Origin: Defluviitaleaceae bacterium
GTDB lineage: Bacteria; Bacillota; Clostridia; Lachnospirales; WQUN01
Direction of reading: 5' to 3'
Assembly: GCA_009786685.1 (NCBI GenBank)
Contig: WQRQ01000021.1
Coordinates: 1 to 33,202 of the forward strand
Length of the DNA stretch: 33,202 nt
This document shows, piece by piece, positions 1-8,090 of this stretch (positions are counted from its first letter, which is position 1; every line of letters begins with the position of its first letter). Position numbers and translations under genes: made by a program. Under the pieces are notes generated by a model, which saw only the letters and a program-made list of their open reading frames with translations, did not search any database and was not told where the DNA came from.

Positions 1-721
1 CAAGCTCCTCGCGGCGTTCTTCCACATGGCGGTAGTGCGACTGCTCCAATGCCATGGCGTGGCGTGTCTCGCGGAGTTCGTTTTCTATTTCTGCTTTTTT
101 TCCGATGTTTACTACATAAACCAGTAACAAAAGGTTGCCGGCTAAGCCAATGCTAACACCAAGGATGTACACTATGTACGGAGAAGGGGTAAAGTGCGTA
201 AAAATGAGCATTAATTGGCTCACGGGCATTATAAGTAGTAGAAGCAAAAATGGTTGAAATTTTTGCATATCAATCATTTTCCATATAGAAACAAACAAAA
301 ATCCAAGAAAAATAAATAGCGTAAGTGAAATCATCGAATGTATAATCCACGACGCTGTAGTAAAAAGCGCGTAGTCGGGATTGTAATACAGTCTATATGT
401 TGCAAACATGCTTATGAGTTCGCTAAAGCCCTGGATAACACCTAAGCCAACAATAACTAAAACACGGTTTAAAAGCCTCCCCTTGAAGGGTAAAATCAAC
501 AATGCAGGTATACAAATAATCATTAAAACGCTTACAGCAACCATAAAGGTATCAAAACCGAAATACTCGGCCAAAAACCTCGCAATAGGAAATAACCCAA
601 TCACGACAGAATATGCGACAATTTTAAAAGCATTTAAGCTGTTGGGCAACAGTATTGACATAAATGTTAAAACAGCAGCACCGGTTATTACAGAAGTTAA
701 ATAGTGTATAAAAATAATCAC
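1..721 (-). CDS. GHKL-type sensor histidine kinase, membrane part (3' end outside window)
   Basis: The minus-strand frame stays open from a GTG at 721 to the window edge, giving about 240 visible residues. About six strongly hydrophobic segments fill residues 1-205, followed by a charged linker ending in YRHVEERREEL, where the dimerisation/phospho-acceptor helix normally begins. The GTG overlaps the TGA of the response regulator gene (GTGA, 4 bases), so the two are translationally coupled. This layout, an integral-membrane sensor after a LytTR regulator, is that of AgrC-like GHKL kinases, which sense peptides or envelope signals and phosphorylate the partner regulator. The catalytic ATPase domain is not in the window, so the kinase call rests on context and membrane topology. 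Ligand unknown. Confidence 0.75.
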   Translation of the reverse strand, partial: MIIFIHYLTSVITGAAVLTFMSILLPNSLNAFKIVAYSVVIGLFPIARFLAEYFGFDTFMVAVSVLMIICIPALLILPFKGRLLNRVLVIVGLGVIQGFSELISMFATYRLYYNPDYALFTTASWIIHSMISLTLFIFLGFLFVSIWKMIDMQKFQPFLLLLLIMPVSQLMLIFTHFTPSPYIVYILGVSIGLAGNLLLLVYVVNIGKKAEIENELRETRHAMALEQSHYRHVEERREEL

Positions 722-1425
722 AAAGGAACACCACCCATAAATTGCAAATAATTATTTCTTGTGGCGGTGTATTTTTTTCGGCTTACGGGTATGGTTTTTC
801 CGTTTTTCATTAAAATATCTGCGGTTTGGAAGCGGCGGATTTGGCTCATGTTTACGACAAAGCTTTTGTGGCACTGAAAAAAGCCTTTGGGCAAGGCGTC
901 GAGTACGGTTTTAAGTGTTTCATAAACGGTTACAGTTTCTTTTTCCGTATGAATTAAAACGGTGTGGTTTTGGCTTTCGATGTAAATGATTTCGTGGGCG
1001 GGTATGGAAAGTGATTTTTTCTTTATAAATAGTGCGGGTTGTGTGCCAAAAGACAAGCCCTGCGCCACTTTTTGCAAATTAGCCTGTAAAATTCCCGTAT
1101 CAACAGGCTTTGCAAGAAGACCGCTCAAATTTGCGTCGTTTAAAAATATCTGCTGCGAAAATGTCTCCACATGCCCCGTGACAAAAATGACTTTTGTATG
1201 GGGGCTTAGTTTATGTAGCTCCGACGCCGCGTCTATACCCAGTGGGTTTTCGCCCCACGAGATATCCATAAAAACGGCGTCGTAGCGTCTTCCTCCATCA
1301 ACAGAAAATAAAAACGTGTCGAGGTTGGAAAACAAATTAATGCTTTCCACCACATCAAACATCTTTAGTTGTGCCTCGAAATTGTTTAAAAACTTTACAT
1401 TGTCATCACATACTGCAATGTGCAT
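718..1425 (-). CDS. LytTR-family response regulator
   Basis: This 235-residue protein has a receiver domain at residues 1-120: acidic pair D7/D8, phospho-acceptor D54 in VFMDISW, T83 region, and K106 in LLAKP. A LytTR DNA-binding domain follows at about 130-230 (KKSLSIPAHEIIYIES, QCHKSFVVNM, GKTIPVSRK). Length and order match AgrA/LytR regulators, which bind direct repeats upstream of target promoters when phosphorylated. Its stop overlaps the GTG of the sensor kinase downstream, so the two form a two-component pair. A 55-residue gene ends 13 bases upstream and probably shares the transcript. Targets cannot be inferred; no agrB/agrD-type peptide genes are visible nearby. Confidence 0.93.
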   Translation of the reverse strand: MHIAVCDDNVKFLNNFEAQLKMFDVVESINLFSNLDTFLFSVDGGRRYDAVFMDISWGENPLGIDAASELHKLSPHTKVIFVTGHVETFSQQIFLNDANLSGLLAKPVDTGILQANLQKVAQGLSFGTQPALFIKKKSLSIPAHEIIYIESQNHTVLIHTEKETVTVYETLKTVLDALPKGFFQCHKSFVVNMSQIRRFQTADILMKNGKTIPVSRKKYTATRNNYLQFMGGVPL

Positions 1426-1438
1426 GTAAACTCACATC

Positions 1439-1606
1439 CTAGTCAAAAAACTCCGACAAAAGCGGCGTGATTTTTTCCTCTATAGCCTTATCCAGCTCAT
1501 CAAAAATGGATAGCGACTGAGAGGAGAAAACCGCGCTTTTTGTTGCTCTCGGACGGTACAGTGCTTGCAGAATTTTGTTGCGGATACGTACGCTTTTTAG
1601 CCACAT
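1439..1606 (-). CDS. Small 55-residue protein of unknown function upstream of the LytTR regulator
   Basis: An ATG at 1604-1606 lies 8 bases after a good AGGAAG ribosome site (1615-1620) and reads 55 codons to TAG. The product starts MWLKSVRIRNKILQALYR and ends with an acidic amphipathic stretch (IFDELDKAIEEKITPLLSEFFD, split here as IFDELDKAIEEK then ITPLLSEFFD). It lies between trmB and the response regulator on the same strand. Size and the ELDKAI helix faintly recall Spo0E-like phosphatases, but the SQxLD signature is not intact (FDELD instead), so I do not assign that family. It has no signal peptide and no cysteine, so it does not look like an AgrD-type cyclic peptide precursor. Confidence 0.7.
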   Translation of the reverse strand: MWLKSVRIRNKILQALYRPRATKSAVFSSQSLSIFDELDKAIEEKITPLLSEFFD

Positions 1607-1620
1607 AATAAACACTTCCT

Positions 1621-2238
1621 TTATGGATTTGCTTTATTATATGCCTCCAATCGGTAAATTGGCCCATGTATCGAAAATTTATCCTCGTACTCTGTGCGGA
1701 TGTTATCTTGCGGCTCGTTGGCGTGTAAATCCAGCGAGATGTTTTTCATTAGCCATCCGCAGCGGCTGAAGCTTTCCAGCGAGGATTCAAAGAGAATGCG
1801 ATTGTCGGTTTTGAAAAATATTTCCGGGATTTGTAGTTTTTCGTACAGCTCCAAGAATGTATCGTAGGTGAGGCGTCGCTTTGCCCACTTTTTTTTACGC
1901 GACCACGGGTCGCAGAAGTTAATGTACAGCCGCGAAACCTCGCCCGGTTTTATGAAGTCTAACCCGTCGTTTACGTCCGCGACCACAAAAACAAGCGACG
2001 TGGCCGCGTCATTCTCCTCTGCTCGGCGTGCCGCTGTCGCTAGTATTGTTTCGTCGCGCTCTACCGCTACGTGTTGGATATCGGGATAGCGGCGGGACGT
2101 TTCTATTATGAAACGTCCCTTGCCGCAGCCTATTTCTAAATGGATGGGTTTGCCTGCTGGTAGGGCGATTTCACCCCGCAGAATGCGTGGGTTATTTTCC
2201 AACTCGCTCGACGCCCATTTTTTCTTTCGCGTACGCAC
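1621..2238 (-). CDS. trmB: tRNA (guanine-N7-)-methyltransferase TrmB
   Basis: The product (205 residues) catalyses SAM-dependent N7 methylation of G46 in the tRNA variable loop, in the cytoplasm. Visible signatures are the SAM-binding motif LEIGCGKG (34-41), the family motif NFCDPW followed by a basic stretch RKKKWAKRRL (about 107-122), and the C-terminal TEYEDKF segment typical of TrmB substrate recognition. Length is normal for bacterial TrmB. The start is GTG at 2236-2238, directly after the gdhA stop (TAG at 2239-2241), so translation is probably coupled to gdhA. There is no strong Shine-Dalgarno motif at the start, consistent with coupling. Confidence 0.95.
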   Translation of the reverse strand: MRTRKKKWASSELENNPRILRGEIALPAGKPIHLEIGCGKGRFIIETSRRYPDIQHVAVERDETILATAARRAEENDAATSLVFVVADVNDGLDFIKPGEVSRLYINFCDPWSRKKKWAKRRLTYDTFLELYEKLQIPEIFFKTDNRILFESSLESFSRCGWLMKNISLDLHANEPQDNIRTEYEDKFSIHGPIYRLEAYNKANP

Positions 2239-3570
2239 CTACACCACGCCTTGCGCAAGCATTGCCTCGGCCACTTTTTTAAAGCCGGCGATGTTTGCGC
2301 CTGCCACAAAGTTGCCGTGCATGTTGTATTCGTCGGCGGCTGCACTCATTTTTTCGTAGATTCCGCCCATTATGCCTTTTAATTTTTCGTCCACTTCTTC
2401 GAATGTCCAGTGTAGGCGCATACTGTTTTGGCTCATTTCCAGGCAGCTTACGGCTACGCCGCCTGCGTTTGCGGCTTTGCCCGGTGCAAAGATTACGCCT
2501 TTTTCGTGCAAGACCTCTACGGCTTCGGCGGTGCATGGCATGTTCGCGCCTTCGCCTACGGCTATGCAGCCGTTTGCGGCCAGGGCTTTTGCGTCGGCCT
2601 CGTGGAGTTCGTTTTGGGTGGCGCAGGGTAGGGCGATGTCGCAGGGTACGTTCCATAGGCCTGTCCCTGCGGTGTATTTTGCGCCGGGACGATGCTTTAG
2701 ATACTCGTTTATGCGACCGCGTTGTACAAATTTAATTTCATTTATTGTGTCCAAGCAAAGTCCCTCCGGGTCGTGTATAAAGCCGCCAGAGTCGCTCATT
2801 GTTATAGGCACGCCGCCAAGCTCGTAGGCTTTTTTTGCGGCATAAAACGCTACGTTTCCGCTGCCGGAAATACTTACTTTTTTGCCGTCAAAGCCGTTGT
2901 TTTTTCCTTTTAATATGTTGTCCATGAGATATAGCAGGCCGTAGCCTGTGGCCTCTGTGCGTCCCAGTGAGCCGCCGTAGGTTATGCCCTTGCCTGTCAG
3001 AATCCCTTCATAGCGACCTACTATGCGTTTATACTGACCGTACATAAAGCCTACTTCGCGTGCGCCTACTCCTATGTCGCCTGCGGGTACGTCTTCGTCA
3101 GGGCCGAGATATTTATAAAGCTCTGTCATCAGGCTTTGGCAAAAGCGCATTACCTCGCCTTCGGATTTGCCCTTGGGGTCGAAATCCGCGCCGCCTTTTC
3201 CGCCGCCGATGGGCAGGCCTGTGAGTGCGTTTTTAAAGGTTTGTTCAAAGCCAAGAAATTTTAAAATACTCAAATTTACCGATGGGTGAAAGCGCATTCC
3301 GCCCTTGTAGGGTCCTATCGCGCTGTTAAATTGCACGCGGTAGGCTGTGTTTACCTGTACGTAGTTTTTGTCGTCGAGCCATGGCACTCGGAAAACAATT
3401 GCGCGTTCGGGAATAGCCATTTTTGGCAGAATGCCCGCTTCCTGATAACGTGGGTTGTTGTCAACCACGGGGGCAAGTGCGTCGAAAACTTCTGCCATTG
3501 CTTGGTGAAACTCCGCCTCGCCGGGCGTTTTTGCGATTACTTCCTGAATCAGATTTTTTGTGTAAGACAT
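2239..3570 (-). CDS. gdhA: NADP-type glutamate dehydrogenase
   Basis: The 443-residue protein reversibly interconverts 2-oxoglutarate plus ammonia and glutamate. The N-terminal half carries GPYKGGMRFHP (86-96) and the catalytic motif GGGKGGADFDP with K125; the C-terminal half has the Rossmann nucleotide-binding motif GSGNVAFYAA. Length and motifs match the hexameric short GDH of Clostridia and enterobacteria (about 445-450 residues); NADP preference is inferred from this subclass. ATG at 3568-3570 is preceded by GGGAGAGG. It is followed without a gap by trmB, an unusual partner that suggests simple co-transcription rather than shared function. Confidence 0.96.
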   Translation of the reverse strand: MSYTKNLIQEVIAKTPGEAEFHQAMAEVFDALAPVVDNNPRYQEAGILPKMAIPERAIVFRVPWLDDKNYVQVNTAYRVQFNSAIGPYKGGMRFHPSVNLSILKFLGFEQTFKNALTGLPIGGGKGGADFDPKGKSEGEVMRFCQSLMTELYKYLGPDEDVPAGDIGVGAREVGFMYGQYKRIVGRYEGILTGKGITYGGSLGRTEATGYGLLYLMDNILKGKNNGFDGKKVSISGSGNVAFYAAKKAYELGGVPITMSDSGGFIHDPEGLCLDTINEIKFVQRGRINEYLKHRPGAKYTAGTGLWNVPCDIALPCATQNELHEADAKALAANGCIAVGEGANMPCTAEAVEVLHEKGVIFAPGKAANAGGVAVSCLEMSQNSMRLHWTFEEVDEKLKGIMGGIYEKMSAAADEYNMHGNFVAGANIAGFKKVAEAMLAQGVV

Positions 3571-3595
3571 AAAGCCTCTCCCTGTATATTAAATT

Positions 3596-4531
3596 TTAAT
3601 CCTCATGTGTACCTGCAAGCTGCCCCGACCCTGCACATGTGCGGCATGTTACCGTGCCGTCTCCGTTGCAGGTTGTACACCACCAAACATCTGCGGTGGC
3701 GGATACCTCGTATGGGATTCCTGCTATAAGCGGTCTGCCGCGTCCTCCGCCGATTCCGTTACAGGAGGCACAGGACATGACACCCGTACCGTTGCAACCG
3801 TGACAGATTACAGGCGGCGGCGGGGTAGGGGTTGGCGTGGGTGTAGGCCGCGGAGTGGGCGCGGGTGGGCGTGGGGTTGGTGCAGGAGTAGGCTCGGGAG
3901 TAGGCTCAGGCGTAGGCTCGGGAATAACAAAAACCGAGACAACATTAGCCATCACATCCCAATGTACGCCATAGCCCAAGCTACGCACAACAGGCCCTAT
4001 CGGGAACATTGCAATTTCTTCATAAAATTGCGCCGGTACATCCAGCTCTACAGCCTCACCGTTTACGATAAATTCTTCTGCGTCCAGCGCAAGGATTATC
4101 GTATTAGTGTTATCGGAAAACATTGCCACATGGGTATCCTCGTCCCAGCTAACCGCAAAGCCCATAGCCTCAAACACACCACGAATAGGCACAAACGGCC
4201 TGTTTTCTATCACAACAGGCGGCTCGTACTCGTCAAACTCTACAAACTCGCCATGTACGTTTACGGTTAGGTCGGCGGGTTCCGGCTCTTCCTCTTCATA
4301 CGAAAGCAGTGCAAAGTCGTATTCCGGTTGAATATTCTTGCCCGTGGCAAGCACAAGCTGCTCGCCCGACGCGCTCACAAACTGCCATATCGACCACCCG
4401 GCAAAGCCAAATGCCCCCACAATCAGTATCCCAAGCACACCAAAAATAGCGTACGCTACAGACATAGGTACGGTATCACTGCCACTACTGACGACCACGG
4501 TATCTTCACTTCTTATATCTTCTTCTTCCAT
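3596..4531 (-). CDS. Membrane-anchored protein with copper-amine-oxidase-N-like domain, Pro-rich stalk and DnaJ-type Cys4x2 module
   Basis: The protein has 311 residues. Residues 1-22 are acidic and probably cytoplasmic; 23-47 form one membrane helix. Residues 90-203 resemble the 'copper amine oxidase N-terminal-like' repeat common on Clostridia surface proteins (VVIENRPFVPIRGVFEAMG, then WDEDTHVAMFSD, a second strand set ending near 200). A Thr-Pro-Glu/Arg stalk follows at 204-240. The C-terminus carries four CxxC units of the DnaJ zinc-centre type (CHGCNGTG, CASCNGIG, CTTCNGDG, CRTCAGSG; Cys at 243/246/254/257/285/288/296/299). By topology the cysteine module would be outside the membrane, which is odd for a DnaJ-like zinc centre. 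It ends 25 bases before gdhA. Function unknown; peptide or partner binding is a guess. Confidence 0.85.
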   Translation of the reverse strand: MEEEDIRSEDTVVVSSGSDTVPMSVAYAIFGVLGILIVGAFGFAGWSIWQFVSASGEQLVLATGKNIQPEYDFALLSYEEEEPEPADLTVNVHGEFVEFDEYEPPVVIENRPFVPIRGVFEAMGFAVSWDEDTHVAMFSDNTNTIILALDAEEFIVNGEAVELDVPAQFYEEIAMFPIGPVVRSLGYGVHWDVMANVVSVFVIPEPTPEPTPEPTPAPTPRPPAPTPRPTPTPTPTPPPPVICHGCNGTGVMSCASCNGIGGGRGRPLIAGIPYEVSATADVWWCTTCNGDGTVTCRTCAGSGQLAGTHED

Positions 4532-4730
4532 TTTTTTTCAGCCCCCTGTTTGGCCTTAGGCCATCTATTATATTGCCATTCTTGACTATCCATTCTACAT
4601 TTTAACTTGTAACGCGGTTTTGGTCAAATGGAACGCTTAAAAAAAAGCCGCTCTGTCGGTTTTACCATTTTTTTACTTGTTTTTTTGGCTAAAAGCTTTC
4701 CACCCCGCATAAACACTGTAAAGTCGCCGA

Positions 4731-4751
4731 GAGAACTGTCCCCGTGACAAC
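4731..4751 (+). repeat. Dispersed short repeat, copy 1
   Basis: The sequence GAGAACTGTCCCC followed by one variable base and TGACAAC occurs here and at 14723-14743 in the same orientation, with a single mismatch over 21 bases. Such a match is very unlikely by chance in 33 kb. No transposase gene is present in the window. Confidence 0.75.
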
Positions 4752-4767
4752 ATCCAAATCGTAAAAA

Positions 4768-4796
4768 TTTACGTGGTTGTTTTATTTTGGTATACT
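4768..4796 (+). promoter_or_regulatory. Candidate sigma-A-type promoter for the HipA/CtkA-like kinase-tdh operon
   Basis: TTTACG (4768-4773), a 17-base spacer and an extended -10 TGG-TATACT (4788-4796) are seen. Transcription would start near 4803, which supports translation from ATG 4827 rather than the upstream in-frame GTG at 4773. Confidence 0.5.
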
Positions 4797-4826
4797 TCCA
4801 ATAAAATGGAAGGGAGACACCCCCTA

Positions 4827-5756
4827 ATGATAGCAGATTTCAACGACCTACCCACAGCAAAGGGCATGTTCTACGGCGGAAACGCAGGAGCAAAAGACGC
4901 CGTTATTTACGACGGCCACTATTGGATGATAAAATACCCAAAAACCACACGCGACCTAACAGACCCACAAATATCCTACACAACAAGCCCGCTAAGCGAG
5001 TATCTCGGCTCAAAAATCTACGAAATCCTCGCTATCCCCGTCCACAAAACCATCCTCGGCACGCGCAAAAACAAAATCGTCGTAGCCTGCAAGGATTTCC
5101 TAACCGGCCCGCAGCAAAAAACACCAACCCACCGCCTAATCCCATTCCACGACTTAAAAAACAGTTTCATGTCCAGCGACCTGGAATCCTACTCCGGCAC
5201 AGGCTCAGAAACCCTTCTCGACGAAGTCCTCGCCACCATAAACAATCAAGAAGACTTAAAATCCAACCCCGACGTAAAAAGCCGCTTCTGGGATATGTTT
5301 GTAACAGACGCCTTTATAGGCAACAACGACCGCAACAACGGTAACTGGGGCATTCTATGGGACACGGACGGGAAAGCAACCCTCGCCCCAGTCTATGACA
5401 ACGGCAATGCATTCTTCAACAAGCGCAGCATAAAGCAAATGGAAAGCCGCCTAACCGACGACAACGCGATGCACGAGGACGCCTACAAAACACTAACATG
5501 CGCCTACAAGCACACAGGCCTCGACAACGAAGGCCATCACATAAATCCTTTCAAGTTCATAGAAGAAGGAAGCAACGAGGACTGCACCGCTGCCGTTTCA
5601 CGATTTCTAAAAAACGCAGACATGAAAAAAATCAAAGCCCTAATCCAAAAAATCCCGGAATCCACAGGCACACTCGCCGTAATGCCCGACATTCAAAAAA
5701 GATTTTACATTAAACTACTCGAAATAAGATACAACCATCTAAGGAGGTACACATGA
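4827..5756 (+). CDS. HipA/CtkA-like Ser/Thr protein kinase
   Basis: The start is ATG 4827, behind GGAAGGGAG at 4808-4815, giving 309 residues. The C-terminal half has the HipA-fold catalytic loop GNNDRNNGNW (about 166-175, with D168 and N173) and a metal-binding segment APVYDNGNAF (about 188-197, D191). SPLSEYLGSKIYEIL earlier is the helix that usually precedes the ATP-site strand in this family. Length is that of stand-alone CtkA/HipA-like kinases, shorter than full HipA (about 440), and there is no HipB-like antitoxin beside it. Its stop overlaps the tdh start (ATGA), so it is translationally coupled to threonine dehydrogenase. Substrate unknown; Tdh, Kbl or a translation factor are possibilities. 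Confidence 0.8.
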   Translation: MIADFNDLPTAKGMFYGGNAGAKDAVIYDGHYWMIKYPKTTRDLTDPQISYTTSPLSEYLGSKIYEILAIPVHKTILGTRKNKIVVACKDFLTGPQQKTPTHRLIPFHDLKNSFMSSDLESYSGTGSETLLDEVLATINNQEDLKSNPDVKSRFWDMFVTDAFIGNNDRNNGNWGILWDTDGKATLAPVYDNGNAFFNKRSIKQMESRLTDDNAMHEDAYKTLTCAYKHTGLDNEGHHINPFKFIEEGSNEDCTAAVSRFLKNADMKKIKALIQKIPESTGTLAVMPDIQKRFYIKLLEIRYNHLRRYT

Positions 5757-6790
5757 AAACAATAGTAAAAAAATCCCCAACCCCCGGCGGCCTCGCTCTC
5801 GAAGACCGCCCAATGCCCACCCCGGCGGACAACCACGTCCTCATCAAAACAAAAAAAACCGCAATTTGCGGCACAGACATCCACATTTACAGTTGGAATA
5901 GCTGGGCACAAAAAACGATAAAAACGCCGCAAATAATAGGCCACGAGTTTGTAGGCGAAGTCGTAGAAGTAGGCCGAAACGTAACAAACGCAAAGCCGGG
6001 TGACTTGGTAAGCGGCGAAGGCCACCTCTTCTGCGGAAACTGTCGCCACTGTCTCACAGGCCGCGCTCAGCTATGCCGTCACACAAAAGGCATAGGCGTA
6101 AACACCGACGGCGCGTTTGCAGAATATTTCACCTTCCCCGCAAGCAACATATGGCAATGCGACAAATCCATTCCCCTAAACATCCTTAGCGTTCTCGACC
6201 CACTCGGCAACGCAATGCACACAGTCCGCGCCTTCGACGTCCTTAGCGAAGACGTAATCGTAACAGGTGCAGGTCCCATAGGTCTAATGTCCGTACCCAT
6301 CCTAAAACGCGCAGGCGCACGAAACATAGTAGTCACCGACATAAACCCAAAACGCCTTGCCCTCGCCCGCGAGCTTGGCGCGACGGCCACCGTAAACATA
6401 GGCCACCAAACCATCCCCGACATAATCGCCACCATCCCCTCCATGGTAGAGGGCTTCGACGTAGGTCTCGAGATGTCAGGCTCGGCCTCCGCCTTCAACG
6501 ACATGATTGACGTAATGGCCAACGGCGGCAAAATAGCCATCCTTGGCTTCTTACCCCCCGAAGCCAAAATAGAATGGGACAAAATGATTTTCAAATCCCT
6601 AACCCTAAAAGGAATCTACGGCCGTCACGTATTCGACACCTGGTATCAAATGACAGCCCTCCTCCAATCAGGCCTTGCCGAAGAAATAGCAAAAATAATA
6701 ACCCACGAATTCCACTACACCGACTACGAAGAAGCCTTCCAACTAATGAAATCAGGAGAATCAGGAAAAATAATCCTCGACTGGGAATAA
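5753..6790 (+). CDS. tdh: L-threonine 3-dehydrogenase (zinc-dependent MDR family)
   Basis: The protein (345 residues) oxidises L-threonine to 2-amino-3-ketobutyrate with NAD, the first step of threonine breakdown to glycine. Catalytic zinc ligands are visible as C39 (AICGTDIHIY) and H64 with E65 (GHEFVGE). The structural zinc lobe has C94, C97, C100 and C108. The Rossmann motif GAGPIGLMSV lies near residue 175. Assignment as Tdh rather than another polyol dehydrogenase rests on the GTDIHIY..W pattern and on kbl immediately downstream. AAGGAGG at 5741-5747 precedes the ATG, which overlaps the kinase stop by 4 bases. Confidence 0.93.
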   Translation: MKTIVKKSPTPGGLALEDRPMPTPADNHVLIKTKKTAICGTDIHIYSWNSWAQKTIKTPQIIGHEFVGEVVEVGRNVTNAKPGDLVSGEGHLFCGNCRHCLTGRAQLCRHTKGIGVNTDGAFAEYFTFPASNIWQCDKSIPLNILSVLDPLGNAMHTVRAFDVLSEDVIVTGAGPIGLMSVPILKRAGARNIVVTDINPKRLALARELGATATVNIGHQTIPDIIATIPSMVEGFDVGLEMSGSASAFNDMIDVMANGGKIAILGFLPPEAKIEWDKMIFKSLTLKGIYGRHVFDTWYQMTALLQSGLAEEIAKIITHEFHYTDYEEAFQLMKSGESGKIILDWE

Positions 6791-6810
6791 AGTCAAAATC
6801 AAAACCAAAA

Positions 6811-6890
6811 CCTTGGGGCTTTGCAATAGCGCAACAAGCGAAGCGCGTGTGCGACCCCCAAACCCCACAAGCCTTTAAAAAGGCTTGACC
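6811..6890 (+). repeat. Modular hairpin repeat, copy 1 (module order a-c-b)
   Basis: Between tdh and kbl lie three short modules: a, CCTTGGGGCTTTGC (6821-6834); c, AGCGCAACAAGCGAAGCGCG (6829-6855 region); b, ACCCCACAAGCC through GGCTTGACC, which contains a perfect 9-base-pair stem CAAGCCTTT/AAAGGCTTG with a 2-base loop (6868-6887). The same modules occur at 27905-27990 on the other strand in the order a-b-c. Module b may act as an attenuator or terminator between tdh and kbl, although no T-run follows. Confidence 0.75.
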
Positions 6891-6915
6891 CAAACTTTAA
6901 AATTTGGAGGCTAAC

Positions 6916-8088
6916 ATGAGAAGCGCGTACAATTTTTTCTACCAAAGCGCAAATGAGATAAAGGAATCGGGATTATGGAAAAGCGAGAGGGTAATCACGA
7001 CGCCACAAGCCCCCATCATAAGCACTTCCGAAAAGCCCGAGCTTATTAACATGTGTTCAAACAACTACTTAGGCCTTGCCGATAATGACGCGGTGAAAGA
7101 GGCTGCAAAACGTGGGATTGACCGCTGGGGGTACGGGCTATCATCCGTGCGATTCATATGCGGCACGCAAGAAGTCCACAAGCAACTCGAAGCTGAGCTA
7201 TCTGCATTCTTAGGGACGGAGGACACTATTCTGTATTCATCCTGTTACGACGCAAATGGTGGGCTATTCGAGACAATCCTTGCCGACGCGGATGCGATTA
7301 TCAGCGACGAGCTAAACCATGCCAGCATAATTGATGGCGTTAGATTATGTAAAGCGGCGCGTTATCGTTACAAAAACAACGACATGGCCGACCTCGAAGA
7401 CCGACTAAAGCAGGCTGCTACCGCACGTATACGCGCCATTGTATGTGATGGTGTATTTTCCATGGATGGCACGGTTGCAAACCTAAAAGCTATCTGCGAC
7501 CTCGCGGACAAATACGACGCGCTTGTCGTCGTAGACGACAGCCACGCCGTTGGCGTCATCGGAGAAAACCTAAAAGGCTCGCATGAGCATTGCGGCGTAA
7601 TGGGGCGCGTGGATATCATCACGGGGACGCTGGGTAAGGCACTTGGTGGTTCGTCGGGCGGGTATACATCGGGCAAAAAAGCCATCGTAGACCTACTGCG
7701 CCAAAAATCGCGCACATATCTATTCTCAAACACTCTGTCACCCATCATAGCCTCGGCCAGCCTAGAGGTGTTAAAAATAATCCAAACTAATCCCGAAATA
7801 AAAAAACGCCTTCGAGATAACACCGCCTACTTCCGCGAAAAAATGACAGAAGCGGGCTTTGATATTCCGGTGGGCGTTCATCCGATAACGCCTGTTATGC
7901 TGTACGACGAGCTAAAGGCGCAAAAAATGGCGGCACAACTACTCGAGAAGGGAATATACGCCATAGGCTTTTTCTTCCCTGTTGTGCCTAAAGGAAAAGC
8001 ACGTGTGCGTTGCCAGGTTTCCGCCGCGCATACCCGTGAGCAGCTTGACAAGGCTGTCGCGGCCTTCAAAGAGTGCGCGGAAGGCTAA
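6916..8088 (+). CDS. kbl: Glycine C-acetyltransferase (2-amino-3-ketobutyrate CoA ligase)
   Basis: The product cleaves 2-amino-3-ketobutyrate with CoA to glycine and acetyl-CoA, completing the pathway begun by Tdh. It has 390 residues from ATG 6916, with GGAGG at 6906-6910; an in-frame TTG at 6904 lies upstream of that ribosome site and is rejected. It belongs to the alpha-oxoamine synthase family of PLP enzymes: NHASIIDG for substrate binding, [10 protein letters not shown] for the PLP-ring aspartate and histidine, and the Schiff-base lysine in TLGKALGG (about K241). The family includes KAS-type enzymes such as BioF and serine palmitoyltransferase, but the tdh neighbour makes Kbl the best call. 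Its stop lies 2 bases from the convergent gene at 8091. Confidence 0.94.
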   Translation: MRSAYNFFYQSANEIKESGLWKSERVITTPQAPIISTSEKPELINMCSNNYLGLADNDAVKEAAKRGIDRWGYGLSSVRFICGTQEVHKQLEAELSAFLGTEDTILYSSCYDANGGLFETILADADAIISDELNHASIIDGVRLCKAARYRYKNNDMADLEDRLKQAATARIRAIVCDGVFSMDGTVANLKAICDLADKYDALVVVDDSHAVGVIGENLKGSHEHCGVMGRVDIITGTLGKALGGSSGGYTSGKKAIVDLLRQKSRTYLFSNTLSPIIASASLEVLKIIQTNPEIKKRLRDNTAYFREKMTEAGFDIPVGVHPITPVMLYDELKAQKMAAQLLEKGIYAIGFFFPVVPKGKARVRCQVSAAHTREQLDKAVAAFKECAEG

Positions 8089-8090
8089 AT

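Larger units (their letters stand above)
4532..4826. other. Divergent intergenic region with candidate promoters, a hairpin and a dispersed 21-base repeat
   Basis: No credible gene is seen in these 295 bases. A plus-strand promoter candidate is listed separately. On the minus strand a TATAAT hexamer (4567-4572) could be the -10 of the 3596-4531 gene, but no good -35 is seen. Between 4635 and 4655 a weak stem (AAAGCCG with CGGTTTT) has a run of eight T residues on the minus strand, a possible terminator for leftward transcription. A 21-base repeat shared with 14723 lies at 4731-4751. Confidence 0.5.

Noticed and set aside
408-704. 98-residue plus-strand frame
   Set aside because: It lies opposite the membrane part of the sensor kinase gene and has a Lys/Thr/Ile composition typical of an antisense shadow.
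1439-1606. Spo0E-family phosphatase or AgrD pheromone precursor
   Set aside because: The SQxLD signature is absent, and there is no cysteine or leader-type segment as in AgrD.
2295-2735. Long plus-strand frames rich in Arg and Leu opposite gdhA
   Set aside because: They are shadows of the well-supported minus-strand gdhA, show the unnatural composition of reversed coding sequence, and have no ribosome site.
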